Assembly (NCBI GenBank): GCA_945834545.1
Contig: CAMAHO010000037.1
Coordinates: 1 to 14,167, forward strand
Source of the DNA: an uncultured Lachnospiraceae bacterium
GTDB taxonomy: Bacteria; Bacillota; Clostridia; Lachnospirales; Lachnospiraceae
Direction of reading: 5' to 3'
Length of the DNA: 14,167 nucleotides
Shown here: piece by piece, positions 7,266 to 14,167 of the stretch
Layout: every line of letters starts with the position of its first letter
Numbering within the stretch: the first letter of the stretch is position 1
The notes under the pieces: generated by a model
What the model was told of the DNA's origin: nothing
Seen by the model: only the letters and a program-made list of their open reading frames with translations
Databases searched by the model: none
Translations under genes and position numbers: made by a program

Positions 7266-9101
7266 GTGAGCAGAATAAGAGTATTAGACTCTCATACCGT
7301 CAATAAGATTGCTGCCGGCGAGGTGGTAGAGCGCCCTGCCAGTGTGGTGAAGGAGTTAGTAGAAAATGCTATGGATGCCGGAGCTACCAATATTACGGTA
7401 GAGATAAAAGCTGGTGGCATCAAAATGATTCGTGTAACAGACAACGGATGCGGAATGGATAAGCAAAATTTGCTACTGTGTTTTGAACGACACGCTACCA
7501 GCAAAATTGAGAAGGAAGAGGATTTGAAAGAGCTTGTAAGCCTGGGCTTTCGCGGTGAGGCTCTTTCCAGTATTGCTTCTGTTTCCATAGTAGAAACCTT
7601 AACCCGAGAAAGCAATTCCTTAGTAGGAAACCGACTGTATATGGAGGGCGGCAAAAACCCGGAAATCAGTGAAGTTGGTCTGCCTATGGGAACCACAATG
7701 ATTGTTCGCAATTTGTTTTACAATACACCGGCCAGGAAAAAGTTTCTGCGCTCTGCCATGGCTGAAATGAATACCATATCGGATCTGATGATTCATATGG
7801 CCTTATCAAGACCGGATATTTCCTTTTCCTACATAGCGAATAAACAAACCAAATTTCATACGCTGGGAAATCATAATCTAAGAGATGTTATATACGAGGT
7901 TTATGGACGAGATATTGCAAAGGCATTGATCCCGGTGTCGGGAACACAGGATGGCTATGAGATATCAGGCTTTCTGGGAAAACCCGAGCTGGTTCGTGGG
8001 AGTAGGGGATATGAAACCTATTTTATAAATGGGAGATATATCAAAAGCGAAAAAATTGCCGGAGCCATAGAGGCAGGAGCCAGAGAATTTCTGATGCAGC
8101 ATAAGTTCCCTTTTTGCGTGTTACATATTCGTATTGAGCCCAGCTTAGTTGATGTGAATGTACATCCCACTAAAATGGAGGTTCGATTTGAAGAACAATG
8201 CACATTGCCACAGTTTATTCAGAAGGAAATTGAGAATGCACTGAAAAGCACTGAGCTCTTACAGGAAGGACTGCCTTGGGCGGAACCTGAGCTTAACAGA
8301 AAGCAACAGGAGCCGTTCTTAGTTCCGGAGCCTTTTGAGCATAGACGATTGGAGCAGGTATCCACGGCTTCCATATGGGATCAGTTTCAGCAAAACGAGA
8401 GCTATGTCTCAAGCAGAGTGGTGGAGCCGGAACCAAGGATGGTTGTTGAGGAGAGAGAAACACAGTATGTTGTCTCACAGAGTTCTCTGTTTGATGAGAA
8501 AGTATTAAGCTATGACAAAAGTACAGAATATCAGTATATTGGTCAGATATTCGACACTTACTGGTTGATCCAATGGAAGGATCAGTTCTTAATGATTGAT
8601 CAACATGCAGCCCATGAAAAAATAAAATATGAAAGACTTATGAAACAGTTTTCTGCTAGGGAGGTGGTTTCACAATATTTGAATCCACCCATCATTATAA
8701 GCCTTACAGGGGAGGAGGAAGCCCTCTTTTTACAGTATCGGGATTGTTTTCAGGGGTTAGGCTTTGCCGTAGAAGAGTTTGGAGGAAAAGAGTATGCTTT
8801 GCGGCAGGTGCCGTTGGATCTCTATGGATATAACGAGAAGGAATTATTTTTGGGTGTCCTGGATGAACTGCTTTCAAAAGGGAGTACAGGTACCTTGGAG
8901 GTGATTTCAGAACGAATTGCCACCATGGCCTGTAAGGCTGCTGTAAAGGGGAATCATAGACTTTCGGAAAGAGAAGCAAAAGAGCTGATTGCTGAATTAC
9001 TCACATTGGATAACCCTTACAATTGTCCTCACGGACGACCCACTGCGATAGTGATGTCTAAATACGAGATTGAAAAAAAGTTTAAGAGAATTGTTGATTA
9101 A
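7266..9101 (+). CDS. mutL: DNA mismatch repair protein MutL (endonuclease type)
   Basis: This 611-residue protein links mismatch recognition by MutS to strand incision. The N-terminal GHKL ATPase has AAGEVVERPASVVKELVEN with the catalytic Glu30 and Asn34, then DNGCGM (about 59-64) and GFRGEAL (about 94-100). A Glu/Gln-rich linker follows, roughly residues 330-430. The C-terminal domain carries the metal-dependent nicking motif DQHA(X)2E(X)4E at Asp445-Glu456, with supporting ACKA (Cys556) and CPHGRP (587-592) motifs. This is the type found in bacteria without MutH, where MutL itself nicks the new strand. The start is GTG at 7266, with an AGGAGG site 7 nt upstream. It is followed by miaA after 13 bp. 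Confidence 0.98.
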   Translation: MSRIRVLDSHTVNKIAAGEVVERPASVVKELVENAMDAGATNITVEIKAGGIKMIRVTDNGCGMDKQNLLLCFERHATSKIEKEEDLKELVSLGFRGEALSSIASVSIVETLTRESNSLVGNRLYMEGGKNPEISEVGLPMGTTMIVRNLFYNTPARKKFLRSAMAEMNTISDLMIHMALSRPDISFSYIANKQTKFHTLGNHNLRDVIYEVYGRDIAKALIPVSGTQDGYEISGFLGKPELVRGSRGYETYFINGRYIKSEKIAGAIEAGAREFLMQHKFPFCVLHIRIEPSLVDVNVHPTKMEVRFEEQCTLPQFIQKEIENALKSTELLQEGLPWAEPELNRKQQEPFLVPEPFEHRRLEQVSTASIWDQFQQNESYVSSRVVEPEPRMVVEERETQYVVSQSSLFDEKVLSYDKSTEYQYIGQIFDTYWLIQWKDQFLMIDQHAAHEKIKYERLMKQFSAREVVSQYLNPPIIISLTGEEEALFLQYRDCFQGLGFAVEEFGGKEYALRQVPLDLYGYNEKELFLGVLDELLSKGSTGTLEVISERIATMACKAAVKGNHRLSEREAKELIAELLTLDNPYNCPHGRPTAIVMSKYEIEKKFKRIVD

Positions 9102-9114
9102 TAGGGAAACAAAA

Positions 9115-10071
9115 ATGAACAAGCCATTAATTGTGTTAACCGGACCAACAGCAGTTGGGAAAACAAAGCTGTCCATCAGAATTGCAAAGGAAGTCAATGG
9201 GGAGATCATCTCGGCTGATTCCATGCAGGTTTATCGACATATGGATATCGGCTCTGCAAAGATTCGGAAGGAAGAAATGGAGGGCGTCAAGCATTATCTG
9301 GTGGATATATTAGAACCGGATGAGGAGTTTAATGTAGTAATCTTTCAAAAGCTTTGTCTGGAAGCCATAAGTGAAATATATAACAAAGGAAAAATACCGA
9401 TTCTGGTTGGCGGAACAGGTTTCTATATTCAGGCAGTCTTGTATGGAATTGCCTTTGAAGAGGAATCGGAGGAAAGCTCTGTAAGAAACCGTTATGAACA
9501 GCTTGTGAGAGAGAATCCCCAAGGGGCATCTCTGTTACACAAAAAATTAGCAGAGGTGGATCCGCTGTCAGCAGATTGTATTCACGAGAACAATGTGAAA
9601 AGAGTCATCCGAGCTCTTGAGTTTTATGAGAGAAACAGTCAGCCGATTTCAAAGCACAACCTGGAGCAACGGAAAAAGGAAAGCCCGTATCAATTTGCTT
9701 ATTTTGTCTTAAACCAGGATAGACAGGAGCTTTATCGAAAAATTGAATTAAGAGTGGATGAGATGATTCGTGAAGGTCTTGTATCGGAGGTTGAGGCCTT
9801 AAAAAACAAAGGCTTTCATAAGAATATGGTTTCCATGCAGGGGATTGGTTACAAGGAAATTCTGCAGTATTTAGACGGCGAACTAAGCTATGATGAAGCG
9901 ATAAGCAAAATGAAATTAAATACCAGGCATTTTGCAAAACGACAATTAACTTGGTTTCGAAGGGAAAAGGATGTTATCTGGCTGAACAAAGAAGAATATC
10001 AGAATAACGAAGATAACATATTAAAAGAGATAAAACGTATTTTAAGGAGCAAAGGTATCATTGATGAATAA
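9115..10071 (+). CDS. miaA: tRNA dimethylallyltransferase MiaA
   Basis: This 318-residue enzyme transfers a dimethylallyl group from DMAPP to N6 of A37 in tRNAs reading UNN codons, producing the substrate of MiaB. Visible motifs are the P-loop GPTAVGKT (10-17), ADSMQVYRHMDIGSAK with the catalytic Asp35, the GGTGFYIQA block (99-107), and a C-terminal TRHFAKRQLTWFR segment typical of the family. I chose the ATG at 9115. An in-frame ATG at 9070 would overlap the conserved end of mutL and add 15 residues not seen in the family. The ribosome binding site (TAGGGA) is moderate. The gene is probably co-transcribed with mutL, and its stop codon lies inside the next gene. Confidence 0.97.
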   Translation: MNKPLIVLTGPTAVGKTKLSIRIAKEVNGEIISADSMQVYRHMDIGSAKIRKEEMEGVKHYLVDILEPDEEFNVVIFQKLCLEAISEIYNKGKIPILVGGTGFYIQAVLYGIAFEEESEESSVRNRYEQLVRENPQGASLLHKKLAEVDPLSADCIHENNVKRVIRALEFYERNSQPISKHNLEQRKKESPYQFAYFVLNQDRQELYRKIELRVDEMIREGLVSEVEALKNKGFHKNMVSMQGIGYKEILQYLDGELSYDEAISKMKLNTRHFAKRQLTWFRREKDVIWLNKEEYQNNEDNILKEIKRILRSKGIIDE

Positions 10072-11350
10072 ACTATATGAACAGATGGGAATTTCACCGG
10101 AAGTGTGTGCATTCTCTGAAAGAATCTTAAACGGATTAAAGGAACGATTTGAAGAAATTGATACTAGGGCAGAAGAAAACCAGCTTCGTGTAATCAAGGC
10201 AATGCAAAAAAACCAAGTCAGTGAAGCCTGCCTGCTTGGTACCACCGGCTATGGATACAATGATTTGGGACGGGATACCTTGGAAAAAGTGTATGCGGAT
10301 TTGTTTGAAGCAGAGGATGCCTTGGTCAGACCACAGATAACTTGTGGCACCCATGCGCTGGCTCTTGCGTTAATGAGCAATTTGCGTCCGGGGGACGAAC
10401 TGCTCTCTCCGGTGGGGAAACCCTATGATACCTTGGAGGAAGTGATTGGAATCAGAGAGTCAAAAGGCTCCTTAAGGGAATATGGTATCTCTTATAAACA
10501 GGTAGATTTACTTCCTGATGGTGCATTTGATTTTGAAAATATAAAAAAAGCCATAGGTCCGAAAACCAAAATGGTGACCATACAAAGATCAAAGGGATAT
10601 GACACCAGACCTACTCTTTCTGTAGACAGAATTGGTGAATTGATATCTTTTATAAAAGAGATAAAGTCGGACATAATCTGTATGGTAGATAACTGCTATG
10701 GCGAATTTGTAGAAACAAAAGAGCCAACTATGGTAGGGGCAGATTTATGCGTGGGCTCGTTGATCAAAAATCCAGGTGGGGGATTGGCACCCATTGGTGG
10801 CTATATTGTCGGGAAAAAAGACTATATAGAGAATTGTGCGTATCGACTTACAAGTCCCGGCTTAGGAAAGGAGGTAGGCGCTTCTCTTGGAATCCTACCG
10901 CAATTCTATCAAGGGTTGTTTTTAGCCCCTACAGTTACTGCCGCAGCACTAAAAGGAGCAATCTTTGCAGCTAATCTCTACGAAAAGCTTGGCTTTACTG
11001 TAGTACCAAACGGCAAGGAAAGCAGACACGATATCATACAGTCAGTTGTTTTTGGATGTCCTGAAGGTGTCATTTCATTTTGTCAGGGAATCCAGTCGGC
11101 ATCCCCTGTGGATAGTTTTTTGACGGTTGAACCTTGGGATATGCCGGGGTATGATGCGAAGGTGATTATGGCAGCTGGTGCTTTTGTTTCCGGTTCTTCC
11201 ATAGAACTTTCGGCTGATGGACCGATCAAACCTCCCTTCGCAGTCTATTTTCAAGGTGGCTTAACCTGGCCCCATGCCAAGTATGGAATCATGAATAGCC
11301 TGGAGGCTGTTAAAAAAGCCGGAATCCTGTCGAAGGAAGCACTTTTATAG
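10064..11350 (+). CDS. YnbB-type PLP-dependent enzyme (methionine gamma-lyase family)
   Basis: This 428-residue fold-type I PLP enzyme resembles the Firmicutes YnbB group, often annotated as methionine gamma-lyase family or aluminium resistance protein. The real reaction is poorly established. Recognisable parts are the cofactor-binding loop region ITCGTHALALAL, the TIQRSKGYDTRP block, VDNCYGEFVE, and the probable Schiff-base Lys235 in GSLIKNPGGGLAPIGGY. The C-terminal half ends with a typical QGGLTWPHAK..IM segment. The ATG at 10064 overlaps the miaA stop by 8 bp, so the two are coupled. An in-frame TTG one codon earlier is less likely. In Bacillus subtilis the homologue also lies downstream of miaA. 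I am sure of the family, less so of any substrate. Confidence 0.88.
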   Translation: MNKLYEQMGISPEVCAFSERILNGLKERFEEIDTRAEENQLRVIKAMQKNQVSEACLLGTTGYGYNDLGRDTLEKVYADLFEAEDALVRPQITCGTHALALALMSNLRPGDELLSPVGKPYDTLEEVIGIRESKGSLREYGISYKQVDLLPDGAFDFENIKKAIGPKTKMVTIQRSKGYDTRPTLSVDRIGELISFIKEIKSDIICMVDNCYGEFVETKEPTMVGADLCVGSLIKNPGGGLAPIGGYIVGKKDYIENCAYRLTSPGLGKEVGASLGILPQFYQGLFLAPTVTAAALKGAIFAANLYEKLGFTVVPNGKESRHDIIQSVVFGCPEGVISFCQGIQSASPVDSFLTVEPWDMPGYDAKVIMAAGAFVSGSSIELSADGPIKPPFAVYFQGGLTWPHAKYGIMNSLEAVKKAGILSKEALL

Positions 11351-11384
11351 GAACCACGGATGAGATTTTTTTATGTAAAATTTA

Positions 11385-11413
11385 TGTACAGTGTCTGCAA
11401 TATATGTTACTAT
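11385..11413 (+). promoter_or_regulatory. Possible promoter for the radC-mreBCD cluster
   Basis: TGTACA (11385-11390) and TACTAT (11408-11413), each matching four of six positions, are 17 bp apart. TATTAT at 11411-11416 is a closer -10 match but would leave a 20-bp spacer. The leader that follows contains a small imperfect hairpin (11423-11451: CCGA and TTTC pairing with GAAA and TCGG around one mismatch) and no T run. I see no clear terminator after the preceding gene, so read-through is possible. Confidence 0.3.
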
Positions 11414-11499
11414 TATAAGAGCCCGAGTTTCTGTATGGGGATGAAAATCGGTGATTTTAGAAGAATAGCTTAGGTGGTGGATAAGGTAGAAAGGAAACT

Positions 11500-12186
11500 A
11501 TGACTTATCCTATTCCAAAAGAAGAAATGCCGTTCGAACGATACGCAATGTATGGTCCGGAGAATTTATCCGAAAGTGAATTGCTTGCAATCTTTCTTCG
11601 CTCAGGTACGAAGACCAGAAGTGCTTGTCAGTTAGCAAAGGATATTTTGTTAAAATGCGAGAAGGATTATGGAAAAGGCCTGCAAGCTTTATTTTCCATG
11701 CCCTTAGAGGAGCTAAAAGAACTACCCGGTATAGGCCCTATTAAGGCCGTCCAGATAAAATGCCTGGGTGAAATTTGCAAGCGAATGAACAGACCTGCAA
11801 TAGACCCCAGAAAAGTCTATAAAACACCGGAAAGCGTGGCAGAATACTATATGGATATACTATCCCATTTGGAATATGAATGCGTGCATCTTATGTGCCT
11901 GGATACGAAGGGGTGTTTGGTAAAAGAAAAGCGGATATCTATGGGAAGTATCAAGATGTCGTTAATTCCACCGAGAGAGATTTTTTTGGAAGCCTTGCAA
12001 ACGAAGGCTGTGAATATTATTTTGATACACAATCATCCCAGCGGTGAGGTTATGCCAAGCAAGAAGGATATGGAGTGTACCAGGCAGATAGCGGATCTGG
12101 GTAAACTACTGGATATTCCTCTTTTGGACCATATTATTATCGGAAATCATAAATTTTATAGTTTTCGTCAGGAGAAAATATTGTAA
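11500..12186 (+). CDS. radC: RadC family protein (JAMM/MPN domain)
   Basis: This is a 228-residue UPF0758/RadC protein. The N-terminal part is a helix-hairpin-helix region with LPGIGPIKAVQIKCLGEI. The C-terminal JAB/MPN domain carries the metal-binding signature His177-Asn-His179-Pro-Ser-Gly followed by Asp190, the H-x-H-x(10)-D pattern of JAMM proteases. Historically named as a DNA repair protein, its true function is not established. The gene stands directly upstream of mreB, the same order as in Bacillus subtilis and many other Firmicutes. An AAAGGA ribosome binding site lies 4 nt before the ATG, a little close. The gap to mreB is 27 bp. Confidence 0.95.
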   Translation: MTYPIPKEEMPFERYAMYGPENLSESELLAIFLRSGTKTRSACQLAKDILLKCEKDYGKGLQALFSMPLEELKELPGIGPIKAVQIKCLGEICKRMNRPAIDPRKVYKTPESVAEYYMDILSHLEYECVHLMCLDTKGCLVKEKRISMGSIKMSLIPPREIFLEALQTKAVNIILIHNHPSGEVMPSKKDMECTRQIADLGKLLDIPLLDHIIIGNHKFYSFRQEKIL

Positions 12187-12199
12187 AATTTGCATTTAC

Positions 12200-12205
12200 A
12201 GGAGG
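12200..12205 (+). promoter_or_regulatory. Ribosome binding site that fixes the MreB start
   Basis: AGGAGG lies 8 nt before GTG at 12214 but only 2 nt before ATG at 12208, and it falls inside any product begun at TTG 12190. It therefore supports initiation at GTG 12214, giving a protein that begins four residues before the conserved FGIDLGT strand. Confidence 0.75.
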
Positions 12206-12213
12206 AAATGAAA

Positions 12214-13224
12214 GTGCAAAACAATGTGTTTGGAATTGATTTAGGTACCAATAATATCAAAATATATAACAGAGCAACAGATGACATTATGGTACAAAAA
12301 AATATGATTGCCATAGAGAATAAGAACCAGTTATTTGCATATGGTGATTCGGCATATGAGATGTATGAAAAGGCACCCAGTAATATCCATATATCCTATC
12401 CCTTGTCAAATGGAGTCATAGCGGATATCAAGAATATGGAAATGCTGATACATTTCTTTGTCAGTGATTTACAAAACGGAAATGTAAAGCCGGCGGATTT
12501 TGTGGTGGCAGTGCCAACGGATGTTACCGAGGTAGAAAAACGTGCTTTCTATGATTTGGTAAAGGAGTCCGGTGTCAAAGGAAAGCGTATTATGGTTGTT
12601 GAGAAAGCCATAGCTGACGGACTGGGACTTGGCATTGATGTGAAAAACGCACAGGGCGTTTTGTTAGTAGACGTGGGATATGATACAACGGAGGTATCCA
12701 TCTTATCCCTTGGCGGTATTGTGCTCAGCCGATTGATCAAGGTGGGTGGTTTCCGATTTGATGAAGCAATAAAAAATGCAGTGCGCAAAGAGTTTAACCT
12801 CATCATCGGGGGAAAAACAGCGGAATTGGTTAAGATGTCCTTCGGCGAACTGGAGGAGGGACAGAAGGGCGTGGTAGTCTATGGACGTGATATTGTGACA
12901 GGTTTACCGGTGGAAAGAGAGATACCCTCCAAATTAGTTCAGGATTGTCTGAAGGAGCATTTTGCATCAATCACAGATAATGTAAAAATGATCTTGGAGA
13001 GAACTCCGCCAGAGTTGGCCGCAGATATTTACAGACATGGAATTTATTTGACCGGTGGCGCAAGTCAGGTAACAAATCTGGCAGAGCATATACATCAGGG
13101 AACAGGACTTAAAGTGAATGTTGCACAATCCCCGATCACTACAGTTGCGGAAGGCCTGGCAAGGATTATTAAGGATGATAACTATAAATCTGTTGCCTAT
13201 ACCATTGAAGGAATGAGTAAATGA
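12214..13224 (+). CDS. mreB: Rod shape-determining protein MreB (divergent)
   Basis: This 336-residue bacterial actin forms membrane-bound filaments that guide the elongation machinery of cell-wall synthesis. The phosphate-1 strand FGIDLGTNN (6-14), VAVPTDVTEVEKRA (98-111), the Glu130 region, TEVSILSLGGIV (159-170), RDIVTGLP and TPPELAADIYRHGIYLTGG (264-282) are clear MreB signatures. Several positions differ from the usual sequence. The phosphate-2 loop, normally DIGGGTTE, reads DVGYDTTE (153-160), and the usual EEPMAAAIG reads VEKAIADGLG. The start GTG at 12214 is set by the AGGAGG site. Its stop overlaps the ATG of mreC (ATGA). Context with radC, mreC and mreD supports a true morphogenesis role. 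It may be one of several MreB/Mbl paralogues in the genome. Confidence 0.93.
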   Translation: MQNNVFGIDLGTNNIKIYNRATDDIMVQKNMIAIENKNQLFAYGDSAYEMYEKAPSNIHISYPLSNGVIADIKNMEMLIHFFVSDLQNGNVKPADFVVAVPTDVTEVEKRAFYDLVKESGVKGKRIMVVEKAIADGLGLGIDVKNAQGVLLVDVGYDTTEVSILSLGGIVLSRLIKVGGFRFDEAIKNAVRKEFNLIIGGKTAELVKMSFGELEEGQKGVVVYGRDIVTGLPVEREIPSKLVQDCLKEHFASITDNVKMILERTPPELAADIYRHGIYLTGGASQVTNLAEHIHQGTGLKVNVAQSPITTVAEGLARIIKDDNYKSVAYTIEGMSK

Positions 13225-14093
13225 GTCCAGTAGTAAAGAGAAAGGGGGAGAGAACCGGGATTCCGGTGAAATATCTCCTCTTTTTATTGACAATTTTATG
13301 TTGTGTTTTAATGATGATAACCTTTGGAACCAGCGTATTTAACAAACCCTTAAATACAGTAATTGGCTATGTAGTGGTCCCTTTTCAAAAAGGAATTCAT
13401 TGTGCAGGACAGTGGATGTCAGACAAGGCTGATGAATTGGTTGCCATAAGAGATTTGTTGGATGAAAACGCGAAACTGAAGGAAATGGTTGCCCAGCTCA
13501 CTGAGGAAAATGTCATATTGCAACAGAACAGATATGAATTAAATCAGTTACGGGAGCTTGTAGAGTTGGATCAACAATATGACAGCTATGAAAAGATAGG
13601 GGCTCGTATCATAGCCAGAGATGCCGGAAACTGGTATGCGTCCTTCTTAATTGATAAGGGATCGGAGGAAGGAATAAAGGAGGATATGAATGTCCTTGCC
13701 GGCGGTGGGCTGGTGGGCAGAGTTTCCCAGGTTGGTCCAAACTGGTCAAGAGTGACTTCCATTATATCGGATAATAGCAATGTAAGCGGAATGACAATTT
13801 CGACAAACGACAATCTTATTGTTTCCGGCAGTTTGAAGAGTATGAATGATGGGGTAATCCTATTTGGACAGTTGGTGGATAGTCAGAATAAGGTAGAAGA
13901 GGGCGATAAGGTTGTGACCTCCAATATCAGTGATAAGTATCTTCCAAACATTCTCATCGGATATATCAGTAAAATCAACTTAGATAACAACAATTTGACA
14001 AAATCAGGATATCTTGTTCCGGCTGTTGATTTTGAGCATATCAATGAAGTACTTGTGATTACTCAACAGAAACAGGCTGTCGAAGAACCGTAA
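13221..14093 (+). CDS. mreC: Rod shape-determining protein MreC
   Basis: This 290-residue bitopic membrane protein couples MreB filaments to the periplasm-side cell-wall synthases. It has a short basic cytoplasmic N-terminus, one transmembrane helix at about residues 16-37, a coiled coil at about 70-115 rich in Glu, Leu and Lys that mediates dimerisation, and a C-terminal beta-barrel domain. The barrel is seen in ARIIARDAGNWYASFLIDKG and in GGGLVGRVSQVG. The length is normal. A GAAGGA site (13207-13212) precedes the ATG, which overlaps the mreB stop by four bases. mreD follows after 38 bp. Confidence 0.96.
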   Translation: MSPVVKRKGERTGIPVKYLLFLLTILCCVLMMITFGTSVFNKPLNTVIGYVVVPFQKGIHCAGQWMSDKADELVAIRDLLDENAKLKEMVAQLTEENVILQQNRYELNQLRELVELDQQYDSYEKIGARIIARDAGNWYASFLIDKGSEEGIKEDMNVLAGGGLVGRVSQVGPNWSRVTSIISDNSNVSGMTISTNDNLIVSGSLKSMNDGVILFGQLVDSQNKVEEGDKVVTSNISDKYLPNILIGYISKINLDNNNLTKSGYLVPAVDFEHINEVLVITQQKQAVEEP

Positions 14094-14131
14094 GAATTTG
14101 ACTAAGAATCAGAACAATTAAGGGATGAACT

Positions 14132-14167
14132 ATGCTTCGTGTTTTAAGTATGACAGTATTTATATTT
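14132..14167 (+). CDS. mreD: Rod shape-determining protein MreD, 5' end only
   Basis: Only 12 codons are in the window. They encode MLRVLSMTVFIF, a hydrophobic start that fits the first transmembrane helix of MreD, a multi-pass membrane partner of MreC. AAGGGA (14120-14125) lies 6 nt upstream. Position after mreC is the main evidence. An alternative ATG at 14125 in another frame gives a polar peptide and has no properly spaced ribosome binding site. Confidence 0.72.
   Translation, partial: MLRVLSMTVFIF

Noticed and set aside
9070..9114. Longer miaA beginning at 9070
   Set aside because: The added 15 residues are the mutL C-terminus in another frame. Family proteins begin just before the P-loop strand, as from 9115.
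11351..11499. A riboswitch in the radC leader
   Set aside because: Only a small imperfect hairpin is visible. I could not match any riboswitch core that I know, and there is no terminator or sequestered ribosome binding site.
12190..12213. Longer mreB beginning at TTG 12190
   Set aside because: The AGGAGG ribosome binding site lies inside this stretch and would be wasted.
1132..14093. Many minus-strand open frames of 60-139 codons inside the + strand genes
   Set aside because: They are antisense shadows of conserved genes, have low-complexity or unnatural composition, and lack ribosome binding sites or recognisable domains.
1..14167. CRISPR array, prophage, toxin-antitoxin or other defence system, tRNA or rRNA genes
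   Set aside because: No regularly spaced repeats, phage or toxin-antitoxin genes, tRNA cloverleaf or rRNA sequence were seen. MutS, MutL and RadC are core genes in their standard contexts.

Overview
The window looks like ordinary chromosome from a spore-forming, low-to-moderate GC Clostridia, most likely a Lachnospiraceae-type organism. The evidence is the cotJABC spore-coat genes, MutS/MutL of the MutH-less type with an endonuclease motif in MutL, a radC-mreB-mreC-mreD cluster, purine-rich AGGAGG ribosome binding sites and a divergent MreB. No taxonomic marker such as rRNA is present, so this placement is an inference. All convincing genes lie on the + strand.

Layout. Positions 9-62 hold the terminator of a gene lying to the left. 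The cotJA-cotJB-cotJC operon (121-1168) follows, with one-base stop/start overlaps at both junctions. miaB (1232-2626) comes next. A roughly 185-bp gap then carries a striking palindromic repeat (about 2684-2782) just upstream of a SulP-family anion transporter with a STAS domain (2811-4460). A terminator and a near-consensus promoter overlap at 4451-4536. They precede a probable operon mutS-mutL-miaA and a ynbB-type PLP enzyme (4587-11350). After a 149-bp gap with a candidate promoter come radC, mreB, mreC and the first 12 codons of mreD (11500 to the right edge).

How the genes work together. MiaA and MiaB act in sequence on tRNA A37, first isopentenylation and then methylthiolation, and they flank the mismatch-repair pair MutS/MutL. 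From what I recall, the order miaB, spore-coat gene, mutS, mutL, miaA, ynbB echoes Bacillus subtilis (ymcB-ymcA-cotE-mutS-mutL ... miaA-hfq ... ynbB). Here cotJABC lies before miaB, the SulP gene sits between miaB and mutS, and hfq is absent between miaA and the ynbB homologue. radC-mreBCD is the standard Firmicutes arrangement for cell elongation.

Most of the window is conserved housekeeping sequence, and I found no convincing new multi-gene system. The items most worth a second look are the GGGGACA-rich palindrome ahead of sulP, the promoter built into the terminator before mutS, the altered phosphate-2 loop of MreB, and the intact manganese-catalase ligand set in CotJC.
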